A DNA stretch of 64,000 nt from NCBI GenBank assembly GCA_963691705.1, contig OY829537.1, positions 51,250,304 through 51,314,303 on the forward strand. The letters are read 5' to 3'. Position numbers and translations under genes: made by a program. This DNA is from Viola odorata. Taxonomy: Eukaryota > Streptophyta > Magnoliopsida > Malpighiales > Violaceae. The notes under the pieces are model-generated. The model ran no database searches. It had not been told where the DNA came from and saw nothing but the letters and a program-made list of their open reading frames with translations. Positions 23,364 through 34,714 of this stretch are shown here, piece by piece; positions within the stretch are counted from its first letter, which is position 1, and each line of letters opens with the position of its first letter.

Positions 23364-24715
23364 CAGAATGGTTAACATTTTCTTCCCCTCTTTGCTCTAG
23401 CAATAATACTTGATCCAACTTTTTGTTGGGTGCATGCTGGTGCTGTTGCAGATGATAATAGCTTGGCCTTCCTTTTACAATTACAGTCGTTAAGCCATGT
23501 ATGTGTATTGTATAGTGTTTTGAGTTGTTCTTTTAAATACTATCAAAGGCACCGAGAACTTTTCGTGACATGTTTATTGTACAGTATCTATCTGTGATTT
23601 TTGCTAAATGTGTCATGTGCTTGCTAAGTAAGGGGGAAAGAACAAATAGGAATTTTACAGTAGAAACGAGAAAGCTTCGATTAGTGGTGGCTCGGGTTAG
23701 TAAAAAAACTACTTACCGTTACGGTAAATAATTTCTTTATATATAAAAAGTGAAACTAGTGATTTCTTCTTGCTTAGTGTCACGACCAGCCCAAGGCAAA
23801 CTTTAGGACGAGTTAATTAGATACCGTACGAATTAATTGCTATGCAAAATAGTAATCCTGTGATATTAGGATATGAAAAAGAAATTATTATTATTGTACC
23901 TACCAGAAAAAGAAAAAAGAACATGAGGCCGGGCCGGATTAGATGCCAAGAATGGTGTGGGCTTGTTTGTCCATACGTTTATGCAAGCATCATCATCACG
24001 CCTAGGGATGGCAATGGGTACCCATACCCGCAAAATGCCTCTCTCCTTTCTCCTCTCTCTCTCCGCCACTCTCTCTCATTTCTCCTCTCTCTTTCTCATC
24101 TTTTTTTATTTTTCTCCCGTAATAAAAACTCAATCTCTTCCTTAATGCTTGAACAAAATAAATTAAAAATTATAAAAACATAATCTTCATCTTAAGATGA
24201 GTAATTACATATCCACTTTTCATATTTTTCTTAATCTTTTATAAATGGGTTTTTTCTTAATCAAATTGTTTAAATATATTTTGAATTAATTTAGAAGTTT
24301 ATTAAGTGAAATAATTAATAAGTATAAATGAGTTTTTTTTAATCAAATTATTTAAATATATTTTGAATTAATTTAGAAGTTTATTAAGTGAAATAATTAA
24401 TAAGTAAATGTAATTGGATATCCATTATATATCCAATTGGGTAATGGGTATAGTGGGTATCGATAATAATGGATATTTAATTGCGGGTATGAGTGGATAT
24501 TTATCCATACCCGCCCATACCCGCATAATTGCCATCCCTAATCACGCCCATCAGTCAAGCCAAGAATGTAAAAAAAGTCAACAGTAGTACTCTATCATGG
24601 AAACATGAGTCATGACGACTTTTACAATATTTATTTACATTTATTTTTTGTTCAAAAAACTTAGAATTCTGAATCATTCTTATATTTTAAAAATTATTAC
24701 AAAATGACGAACTTA
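23364..24715. mobile_element. Insertion/replacement inside LTR A
   Basis: LTRs A and B run in parallel up to GACAGAATGGTT and again from TTAATTAATTACTAC; between these A holds unrelated DNA. The left edge shows TGACAGAATGG twice in tandem. The first part (23,385-23,500) looks like an intron end plus an open stretch. A TGTCACGACCAGCCC word at 23,779 could be an LTR edge. The right part contains the hAT MITE at 24,003. The origin of the insert as a whole is unknown. Confidence 0.6.
24003..24540. mobile_element. hAT-type MITE with perfect 8-bp target duplication, 538 bp
   Basis: TAGGGATGGCAAT at the left, ATTGCCATCCCTA at the right, and ATCACGCC directly outside both (23,995-24,002 and 24,541-24,548). 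Sub-terminal GGGTACCCATACCCGC words mark the same family as the remnant at 1-370. A CT-rich stretch (24,038-24,120) and two 75-bp direct repeats (24,265-24,335 and 24,340-24,410) make up the inside. Non-coding. Confidence 0.93.
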
Positions 24716-27106
24716 TTATTAATTAATTACTACATGATCTATCATGGATAAAACTAGCAAAATACCAATTTAATGAATGCAAATAAACCGCGTGGGATCG
24801 AAGCCACCATACACATGTATCAATGCATAACAATTAATTTCATGGCATAAAAAGTGAGTCTTTTAAATAGGTTGTGCATGTGGGTATTTTCAACGATTTT
24901 TAAAAGTCATGCATACGAATGTATGAGTTCTAGTTTAATATTTCTAAATAAAAATCATATGAATAATATTTGCAAAAAATATTGAATAAAATAAAAGAGG
25001 GGTAGAAAGCGTACTTGCGTTGCGTGAACTAAAATTTTACCCTACAAAGCGAGAGTGTTAGTAATAGTTTGAAAAAAATAATAAATAATAAAAGTACATA
25101 CGACCATTTAATTAATTTCTAACAAGCAAGCAATTAATTAAATACACATGGCAAACAAGTAAACAAATTATTTCATTCACTGCATACGAATAATTTACGA
25201 CAATTAGTCACGACATAAATTACAAAAATAGCATACGAATATTTCATACAATTTAAACATCACATAATTATGAAAAAAGAGCATACAAACATTTCGTACG
25301 ATTTAAAACATGGCATAATTGTAAAAAGGCATTCGAATATTTCATACAATTTAAACATGGCATAATTGTAAAAAAAACATACGAATATTTCATACGATTT
25401 AAACATGACATAATTACGAAGAAAAAAAAGCATACGAGTTATTAATTAAATATGGCATATGAGTTATTAAATAAACACAAAAATAAAGTGACTCGAACAA
25501 TTGACGAAATTTTAATGGGCTAGGCCCATGCATGTTGAAATTAAAAAAAATGGGGACAGATGGGCTTGGCCAAGCCAAGGCCCATCTGTTTTTAAAAGGA
25601 GAAGGACGGGCTTAAGCCCGTCACCATTTCCCTCTCCTCTTCCCGCGCCAAAACAAGCCCAGCTCTCATCATCTCCTTCCTTGCGTCGCCGCTGACCAAG
25701 AAAGAACCAGTCCGGTCAAAACGGCCGGATTGGACCCAACAATAGCCCCAAAAATTTCCCACACTCTACAGTGACAAAACCCAGCAAAAACAGTGAACAA
25801 ATAACAAGAATTTTAAGAGGAAAAAGCTTGCGTTTTTGGCATGAAAATGAAGAATCAATTTCTACGAAACGTCAAGCAAATGATCCGATTAAAAGCAGAC
25901 GAGTTGACTTAATATTGTGCAGCAATTCATGGCATTAAAACAAGCAAATAATCGGCAAAGAAAATGGAGGAATTAAATTAAAGCATGTAAATTGGTCTTT
26001 TCTTACTGCTTGGTAAGGGGAGAATAAGTGTGTGAATTCGTCAGTTTTAAAGGTTGAAGAGCAAGGTTATTTATAGGCAAGGCAGCCGTAAGGTATGTGG
26101 TGAAACGGGTACGCATAGGCGTGGGCGTGGGCGCGGGCGCGGGCTTCAACGGTGAGTGGCTTGGGCAGTCCGGAGTGGTGAGCAAGTTTTGTGTATTGTG
26201 GCTGGGAAGAAATGGAAGCTTCCGTCGATGGGAAAGGAAGCGATGGGCATGTGCAAAACTTGAGTTTTTGCATTGAAGGCTCGCGGACAAGGGAAAGATG
26301 ATGATGAAAATGAATTAAATGGTGATGGTAAGGGTTGAAAAAAATGGTGAGCCTTTGATCTTGAATAAAGAGGAGTCAAGATGATGATGAACGACTAAGA
26401 TGGATGCTGCAATTTTATGCATTAATGCATATTAATTGTGGCACGAACAAGACATTTTCGGTTCGAGCTACGGACTCGCTTGAACTGAAAATAAATTCGA
26501 ACCGAAAGGACTAAAATGTGCAGAAAAATAAGACGAAATAAATAGTATACAACGAATAAATAGAAAGTTTGATTTAACGCATTTATTTTCTCGTTTGAGA
26601 ATGTCAAAAGTTCGGACGCAAAATAAATATTTTTACGACAAAAATTGAACGAAACCAAACTAGATGACGCGAAAGAGAAAAATAGTAGGTAATTATCAAC
26701 TAAAGAGATAACGCGCTTGATCTATGGTCCGAGAAAGTTTACTCGGGACCGATAGAAGTTCGAGCGAAAAGACAGTTGAGAGTATGAAAAAATGAAAAAG
26801 GCACGAAATGACACGGAATTTTAAACAAACTAGCCCACGACCAAGAATCGACAGAAACTTGACCTAGGGAGCTATTAAATGAGATAAGCATAATAATACG
26901 TAAACGTGTGACGTAAACCGAGAATACGGTTTAGTCGAAAATACGAGAAAATACAAAAAACTAAAAAGACGTGAAATGACATGAAATATTAAAACAAATA
27001 GCCTATGATCAAAAATCGATTGAAATCTGACGTAAACGGGCTATTAGACATGATTAGTAATAAAAATGAAAAAGTTGTGACGTAAGTCAAAATTCGGGTA
27101 GCAACA

Positions 27107-27122
27107 ATTGCCCCCTCTTTAC
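27107..27122 (-). other. Polypurine tract of the Tat/Ogre-like element
   Basis: On the minus strand the sequence CAGTAAAGAGGGGGCAAT leads directly into TGTTGCTACCCG, the start of LTR A in that orientation. A purine run touching the 3' LTR is where plus-strand DNA synthesis is primed. The same tract follows LTR B at 39,773. Confidence 0.75.
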
Positions 27123-27479
27123 TGTCTGATAAAAAATGTTGTGTAATTGAAATTTTTGATAAGCAGTAAAGACGGTTGCCCCAAGTATTTACCATGTTTT
27201 GAATACATCGTAACCGGTTGAGATGTGGAATTATGCAAAAAAGCAAAATATCGTCGCTCAAGGAGGAATAGTAATTTTGCAGAAAATGTAGAATTATGTA
27301 AAAATATAGTCACTCAAAGAGGAGTATTTAGATAGACATGAATTGAAAATATAGTCGCTCAAGGAGGAGTAGTTAATTATGCAGAAATGTAGAATTATGT
27401 AAATGAGAGTTGTAACGTACCTTTGCTCGGATATTGACTGACGGTAACATACCTTTGCTCTGATGTTGATTTGATAGTC

Positions 27480-28512
27480 GGGGTGACTGCATACGAAATT
27501 TTAAGACATGGTGTGGGGACGTGACCTGACACAACATTAAAAGACAAGATGTATGTGGGGACGTGACCAATCACAACTTTTAAATGACAAGGTGTGGGGA
27601 CGTGACCAATCGCAACATTTTAAAAGACAAGGTGTATGTGGGGACGTTACCAATCACAACACTAAACAGACAAGATGTGGGGACGCGGCCAATCACAACT
27701 CTTAAATGACAGGGTGCGGGGGCGTGACCAATCGCAATATTTTAAAAGACAAGGTGTATGTGGGGACGTGACCAATCACAACACTAAACAGACAAGATGT
27801 GGGGACGTGACCAATCACAACTTTTAAATGACAGGGTGTATGTGGGGACGTGACCTATCACAACACTAAATAGACAAGATGTGGGGACGTGACCAATCAC
27901 AACTCTTAAATGACAAGGTGTATGTGGGGACATGACCAATCACAACACTAAACAGACAAGATGTGGGGACGTGACCAATCACAACTTTAAAATGACAAGG
28001 TGTATGAGGGGATGTGACCTATCACAATACTAAACATACAAGATGTGGGGACGTGACTAATCACAACTTTTAATTGACAAGGTGTATGTGGGGACGTGAC
28101 CTATCACAACACTAAATATATAAGATGTGGGGATGTGACCAATCACAACTCTTAAATGACAAGGTGTATGTGAGGACGTGACCAATCACAACACTATACA
28201 GACAAGATGCGGGGACGTGACCAATCACAACTTTAAAAAGACAAGGTGTATGTGGGGACGTAACCAATCACAACTTTTAAATGACAAGGTGTATATGGGG
28301 ACGTGACCAATCACAACTCTCGAATGACGGGGTGTATGTGGGGACGTGACCTATCACAATACTAAATAGACAAGATGTGGGGATGTGACCAATCATAACT
28401 TTTAAATGACAGGGTATATGTGGGGACGTGACCTATCACAACACTAAATAGACAAGATGTGGGGACGTGACCAATCACAACTCTTAAATGACAATGGTGT
28501 GGGGACGTGACC
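27480..28512. repeat. Minisatellite, alternating 39/43-bp units (82-bp dimer)
   Basis: About two dozen units share GTGGGGACGTGACCAATCACAAC. Two kinds alternate: one continues ACTAAACAGACAAGAT, the other TTTTAAATGACAAGGTGTAT. The higher-order unit is therefore about 82 bp. It lies between the PPT and the rest of the internal region, the place where Tat-lineage elements often carry tandem repeats. A shorter version of about five units is at 40,175-40,375 behind LTR B. Confidence 0.9.
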
Positions 28513-28589
28513 TTGAACTTACGCAATTGGGTGCAGAATGATGTTTTTGAAAAAAGGTGTAAAGGGAAAGCAAGTATTACCTTGAACTT

Positions 28590-28970
28590 ACCGTGCGAAC
28601 TGAAGCTGATTTGAACATAAGGGAGCGTGATCCACCACACGAATTTGATTTGGGAGAGGTAACGTACTCCATTCGAATTTGGATCGTCGGGGAATGGACC
28701 GCCATACGAATTTGATTAGATTAGAATGAAAATCCATGATGAGGGCATTACAACGTTTTATCTTCGAAGACCCATGATTGAGGAGTGGTAACGTTCTCCA
28801 TTCGATGTTGATTGGATTTTGACGAAAATCCAAGACAAGGGCATTACAACGACTTCTTTCAAAAACCCAATGGCGAGGGCTTTACAACGATTTTATCATC
28901 GAAGACCTAATTTTGAGGGCTTTATAATGATTTCCTTATCGAAGACCCAATGGCGTGATTCCACTGAAGC
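28590..28970. repeat. Imperfect ~55-60-bp repeats in the internal region
   Basis: Words such as GAGGGC(A/T)TTACAACG, TTATC(T/A)TCGAAGACC and AACG(T)TCTCCATTCGA recur four to five times with drift. They look like an older minisatellite of the same 3' region as the 82-bp dimer array. No coding function is visible. Confidence 0.6.
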
Positions 28971-29079
28971 ATATCTGTATCCTGTAAATAGGAAGGAAGC
29001 AAACATGAAGCAGCAACAGATGGAAAAAAAAGGAAGAGCAAATGACCTATGTGAGAAATATCGTATATTCCTACATTAA

Positions 29080-30640
29080 ATTTCGGCTTACCCCCCATGC
29101 CTTTTGTTAGGATGAAAGCGACCCCTTTGTTAAGAGGAAATAATTTCAAGCAACATTTGTTTTTGGAAAAATGTTCGTCCAATTTTCGTTATATAAACAT
29201 GATTGATACAAGTCTAGATAACGTCTGCGTCTTGTTCAGGAAATAATGACCTCAAGAACAAGACTTTCCTATGACATATAGCCATAACCAACCCTCACCG
29301 GATATTTAGTGTTTGCGCTCACGCTCAGAAACAGGGCTATGTGTTTACACTCCTAAAAATGCAATAAACGTAACACAAAAATTAAATCCGAGTGAAAGAT
29401 GCACATGCATGGGCATTCTAATAATCAAGAGGACTTTGCGAGGGAGAAAAAAAGAGGAATTTGTAGAAGAAAAGGAAAAGTGTTGTGTTTTTTTTTTGGC
29501 GAAAGGTTTTAATGAGTTTGTTCTCGATGACTGATTGTGACGATGGCAAAGTACTATGATCAATGCTCGACGATTTGATTGCGGCGAGGGCAAAATGCGT
29601 TGAACGATGCTCGATGATTTGATTGTGGTGAGGGCAAAGTGCACAAATTCTTGAATCTTTGCTGGAGATGTTCCTTCTGGATTGTTTTGGGGCACCGTGC
29701 CCAAGTTCTTCAATATTCGCATGGAATGATCTCTTTTCCTTTTGAGATCATTTTGCCATTTGATATTTGACCGTTTTTTTGTTTTGATTTTTTTATCCTT
29801 TTTTTTTCTTTTTCTTTTCTTCCTTTTTTTTTCTCCTTTCTTTTTTTTTTCCTTTTCTTTTTTTTTGCAAGCAAAGCAAGTATAATCTTTTTTTTTTGTC
29901 TAGTCCGTTCTCATTTCTATTTTCGGTAGAGGCCTTCAAGTCTTGATTTATTCGGCCTTCTTCTGATGTCAATTTATCAGCGATCCCCTAAGGGTTTTCT
30001 TGTCATTCTCTTGTTAGATGTATAATTTCAACTCCTAGTTTAGCGGTCCCAGTCGAGCACTACTTACTTGGTTGGGTGAAAATATGAGGCTTTTGAGTGT
30101 TTGATAGAATCGTACATGGTGTACAAAATATGTGTTTGAGGGCAAAAAGTTAAAAATGAAAATGTGGAAGAAGAGAAAAAGCAAAGTCCAATGTCATCTT
30201 ACTGTTATCCCATGTCTGATGGTTCATGTACCCTGGATATTATGCAAATCTAACTAGCACTTAGCTTAGCATTTACACTTATGAAAGAAATAAGGCGTAA
30301 AGGCCCAGAATGCTCGCAGGGATATGTTTGTGACTGCTTACGCCTAAAATATGTCATGGATATAAGAATTAATAGACCAGACCATGTATGTCACATAATT
30401 TCTAATGAACGCGCATGTTATCTGTGGTGCAATGAAATGATGAACATGCTTAATTTACGAAATATTTGAAGACGTAGGATTTTTAAACCAAGCAATATAT
30501 TTTTGGGCAAAAGCTAAGAAATTTAGCAGACATGACGCACACACTCTTGCAACAACATAAATTATGGGAATTTAAAATCGTGGAAAGGTAAATTACAAAA
30601 ACGGAAATTGCGGAAACAGAAATTGCGAAAATGTAAAGGA
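29080..30640 (-). other. Tat/Ogre-like 3' internal region, coding status unclear
   Basis: A 125-codon minus-strand frame (29,345-29,722) begins MRILKNLGTVPQNNPEGTS and then becomes Ser/Asn-rich. Its DNA includes two repeats of a 45-bp word (ATGCTCGA(C/T)GATTTGATTG). I do not recognise a domain and give it low weight as a gene. 29,759-29,890 is an almost pure pyrimidine tract (polypurine on the minus strand). 29,900-30,640 shows nothing recognisable. Confidence 0.4.
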
Positions 30641-32820
30641 CAACTTCCCTGAAAAATGAGCTTTGACATTTTTCACCACCTTCTTTTGGTCGTCACTTCA
30701 CTTGCTTGCTGATATGGATCCAAGGAGAGAATTTTCTATAATCAAAGTTCGAGCATTCAACTTTTACGAAGACAAGATTGGTAACTATCCTATCGATCCT
30801 TACTCTTTTTATTTCATTTTATTTGAGTCATTGTAAAAACAATTCACCAAAGTATAAGTGATTTGTATCAGTAAAAAAAAAATTCAAAAAATCAAAGAGT
30901 GTCTTTAATTTTCTATTTTGAGTCTTTGTCGATTTAGAAGTTCTAAATCAAAGTCGAGTCTTAAGTCCTACTTATAAACCAAGTTGGTTTATTAGTTTGA
31001 GTCTGTTTTGTCTTTTGATTTATTTATTTAAGTCGAAAAAAGAGTCATAAAAGAGTCACAAAAATAGTCCACCAAAGTGTCAGTGTCGAAATCATTTTTC
31101 AATATATACCTATTGAAGTCAGATTTTTGTGAAAAAGAGTTCGTTAGAAAGCTGAGTCTGTTGGAAGTCTAAATCAAGAAGAATCAGGTGATTCGGACAC
31201 CGGAGTCAGAAGTTGTGCTTGAATTATTAAACTGTATTCACCGAAATTGAATTTTACACTTTCTAGTGTTTAAGTTTGAGTAGGTGATTGAGATGGCTAA
31301 AGGGAATTTGGGAGAAGAACAAAAGGAGAATGTGGTGAATGGCAATGCAAACATGATTCAATTGTTGGCTATGATGACAACCTTTACTCAGAAGGTTGAT
31401 GCAATGAGTAAAAGGTTTGGCATGCCAATCGCACACCATGTGCAAAACCCTAATCCCGAGAATGACGCCCCACTAGTCGATGGCCATACCACGAGTGATA
31501 TCGATAAAGAAGATGAAGAGGAGATCGAGTATGAGCCAACTATTGAGATTCAAGTAGTTGAGGTGCCTGTTGTTAATGAAATTGTTCTCACCGACATCGA
31601 GCAAGATTCGAGGACGAATCTTTTTGAAGAAGGAGAGAATGATATGGATCCAAGGAGGGAATTTTCTATAATCAAAGTTTAAGCATTCAACTTTTATGAA
31701 GACAAGTTCCTTATTCAATAAGAGAATTCCAATACATGTAAGAAGCTTGAGTTGCAATTATTTATTGGTGTATTTAATTCTCATGATTATTCTCAAGATA
31801 TTCCTAAGTGGAAAGAATCGAGCAAGGCATGGAAAAGAAGATTTTATGCAGAAAGCTATGGATAGAGCTTGTTCAAGTGTCCTAAGATTATTTGTTTTAT
31901 TTCATATAATCTTAGGCAACCAAGGAAGCGAAAGAGATGGAGGTCAACATGAAGAAGATCGAGTCTGTAATTTAATTATTAAAGTTTGCACTTTTTGCTT
32001 CTGCAATTTAATTTGATTAATTAGGATAGCTAAAGTCAAAGTCCACGTTTGGACTTTTTAGCCATTTTGGACTTGGTGGTGTGCGGATGATGCATGCGTT
32101 GTGGGCTTTGCTAATTGGGCTTGCACGAATGCCCATGTCCGTCTGTCTTTACAATTATGTCCGTGTTTTCTTTAATTTTGTTTACCGAGTCTAAGTCGTA
32201 GTGGATTTATTTCCATCGACTTTAGGTTTAGGTTAATTAGGTTATTTATTTGTATTATATATACTCATGTAATGCAGCAGAATAAGGTGGCTATTATTTT
32301 TGATAAAAACAAGAATGTGTCTTCTCATATTTTCTGCCCACTGTTCACGCGTTGAACACTTGTTCCTTCTAGTAGTCCGCAAGCTCTAGTCGTCGCAAGT
32401 AAAACCCGAATTTGCAAAACCTCATTGAGTCATTTCCACTAGGTTGGTTCTCACAGGTTGAGTTCAGGTCTAGAAATTTGATTCAAGATCCTCACTTGAA
32501 ATCGATTAGGTTGGTTCTCACAGGTTGAGTTCAGGTCTAAGTTCATACTTGTTGAGTTAAAGTCTTCCGTTGTGTACAAGAAATCCAATCCTTGAACTAG
32601 ATCGTCGTTGAGTGCATCCTACGCACCTAGGATCGTATCAGTATTCAAGTCTAGAAATTCGATTCAAGATCCTCACTTGAAATCGATTAGGTTAGTTCTC
32701 ACAGGTTGAGTTCAGGTATAAGTTCGTACTTGTTGAGTTAAAGTCTTCCGTTGCGTACAAGAAATCCAATCCTTGAACTAGATCGTTGTCGAGCGCATCC
32801 TATACACCTAGGATCGTATC
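30641..32820 (+). mobile_element. Nested retroelement-like insertion with LTR-like end
   Basis: This stretch has its own architecture on the plus strand: a long AT-rich leader, an ORF at 31,293-31,682, then a U3-R-U5-like part with TATATATACTC (32,259-32,269) and the terminus ATCCTAGG-ATCGTATCA type end at 32,820. A ~179-bp segment ending CACCTAGGATCGTATCA is present twice in tandem (32,463-32,641 and 32,642-32,820). About 67 bp at 30,713-30,779 reappear at 31,648-31,706 as the end of the ORF. Exact borders are not proven, and no RT or integrase is seen. Confidence 0.45.
31293..31682 (+). pseudogene. Acidic ORF of the nested insertion, unknown
   Basis: 129 codons from the ATG at 31,293. The N-terminal part is amphipathic (GEEQKENVVNGNANMIQLLA). 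The middle is strongly acidic (DIDKEDEEEIEYEPTIEIQV). The end MDPRREFSIIKV is shared with a second partial copy at 30,713, which reads on as RAFNFYEDKIGNYP where the ORF here has a stop. The frame is therefore probably truncated by a nonsense change. It could be the N-terminus of a gag-like protein, but no family is recognised. Confidence 0.35.
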
Positions 32821-34714
32821 ACTTGCCCCTAAGTACAAGTGTCACGGTACCTGAAATAAAGAGGGAATTAAATAGTAAACTCATAGGAAAAAGATATCCT
32901 AAGATGTTGAATTTAACAAAAAAATAGAAATATTGAAAAGAACACGTGGGTTGCCTCCCACAAAGCGCCCTTGTTTAAAGTCATAGGCTCGACTATGGCG
33001 AAGCTTCCTTGTGATAAAATTTTGCGAAAGTAGGGGGGAGGGAATCGCCACACAAAATTTGACAAAAAGTGGGGGCTAGCTCGGTTTTTAGGAGCTATCG
33101 TTTATCCTGAAAAAAGAAAATAATAGTGAGTATAAGCGATAACATGCATTCCATGCAATCCCAAGGCCTCCACACTACTCATTCACTCTTTCAGCTACAC
33201 TTTCACTTGATACTTTTAGGGGGAACGAAAAGGCGACGCATCTTGGATTGGCATTTTTGGTGGAGATACGAAGGAAGCTTTCATTCATTCTAATGACGTA
33301 ACATCATCTTGGATGCTACCAATGAAACCCTTGAGGCAAACCGGCACAAGTAGCTAATGTTATCATGCTCGGAAAATATCCTTTTAGGGTGTGTTTACGA
33401 GCATGCCCTTAATTGACATTCGAGGCTTCATGCTCAAGTGGACCTATTACGAGGTGTAAAATGATGAAAATCATGCTGTAGATTGGAGCTATGAGGAGAA
33501 AGGACGTATCTCTTGATGAAGGATGGGTCTTGATGATGGTTTCAAATCATGTTAGAAGCAAAGGAACTGACGTGGCGCGAGGAGAGGCAACAAATCACGT
33601 TTTTCAACGAAACTACGTGTTTGGGCGTAATGATGCCGAAGCCACTACGTAATGACGCCGAGCCGTGAATAGTACACCCTGGATTCTCTGATGTGTTGGG
33701 TATGATGACGCCGAAACCACGACGTTATGACGCCCAGAAATCGTTGGCGCGCACAAAACAAGGTTTTTTTTAAGGTTTCTTCAGCCTCGCTTTGTATTAG
33801 CCATAAATAGCCCATCCTTGTACATTGATAATTAGCCCTTGGACGAAAAACTATGTCAAGATTACTCTCCTTTATTTATTTTTTCTCAAAGAAAACGTGG
33901 CTTGTAAATGTTGTTGCGTGTGAGGTGTGCGCGTGTTACTTTTTGTTTTGCGATCTCATGGTTTTTGAATTTTGTGCATGTCCCTGACGAATCAGCCTCG
34001 TTTGACTCTTGCTTCTCAAACTTTTCATTCATCTTGTGTCTTTTATTAACGTGTTTCATGTTTAGCCGAGTAGGAATTCCAAGCAAATCCCGTCTATGCT
34101 GGCCAAAACAAAAGAGCACGTAACCGAAAGCGCGAAGAAATAGTTATCCTCGCGTCTGGATTGTTTGTGAGAGATGCACTGCCCATAAAATCTGAGTTTT
34201 GGTATGGGAAAACTTCAACCCGTTATAAACGTCTTTCGTGTTTTATCCGAGTGGGAACTCCGAGCAAATCGCATCCATATTGGATAAAACAAAAGAGCGC
34301 GCAGCTGAGACCGAGAAGAAGCAGTCATCTCCGTGTTATCATCATTTATTCTATTTTTTTATTGTGTTTTCATTTCAAGGGTTAGCCTTTTGTTTTTTTT
34401 GTGGGCTCTATATGTGCTTTATTTTGGGGGAAGGTTGTTTTGATCGTAGGCGATAGCCGTTTGATATCTTTTGGATGTGTGAAAGAAAGCAATAATGTAT
34501 TTCATAATTATCCGAATAATTACGAACTTTGTCATTGATTTTTCCGTCAAAAAAGGGTTACAACCATTATAAGTTGGATTGCCTATCTAGATTTATCTAA
34601 AGGTTTGTAGACAAAGTCTAGGAACATTGTTACATGGGGTGAAAGAAAAATCTAAGCAACTGATGCTTGATTCTGAAGGCACCAATCTTGGAAGTCGGGG
34701 CTCGATTGCTCCTC
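32821..34714 (-). other. Tat/Ogre-like internal region, non-coding
   Basis: 32,940-32,985 carries the phrase CACGTGGGTTGCCTCCCA, often seen in Tat-type internal DNA. 33,610-33,740 has three repeats of GTAATGA(T/C)GCCGA(A/G)(A/G)CCAC. 34,058-34,330 has a tandem pair of ~170 bp (CCGAGT(A/G)GGAA(T/C)TCC...AAAACAAAAGAGC). The word TAAATAGCCCATCC near 33,806 resembles an LTR TATA region. I see no open frame of interest. Confidence 0.45.

Larger units (their letters stand above)
22989..27106 (-). repeat. LTR A (3' LTR of the Tat/Ogre-like element)
   Basis: Close match to LTR B except that about 55 bp of B (37,320-37,375) are replaced here by 1.35 kb (23,364-24,715), which itself carries a hAT MITE. 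The minus-strand TATA box is at 26,067-26,075. Short tandem words of the type GGCATAATT...CATACGAATATTTCATAC recur at 25,190-25,430. Open frames in the LTR are low-complexity and are not taken as genes. Confidence 0.82.

Noticed and set aside
23842..24183. 113-codon frame across the left end of the hAT MITE
   Set aside because: It spans the element boundary and a CT-rich run; no domain.
26003..26379. Overlapping 70-95-codon frames in LTR A and again at 38,685-39,082 in LTR B
   Set aside because: Low-complexity Ser/Pro/His-rich translations in several frames at once around the LTR promoter. Shared only because the LTRs are copies.
27480..28512. Regular repeats with spacer-like differences, CRISPR-like at first sight
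   Set aside because: Units are 39/43 bp without unique spacers, in a plant retrotransposon, with no cas genes. It is a minisatellite.
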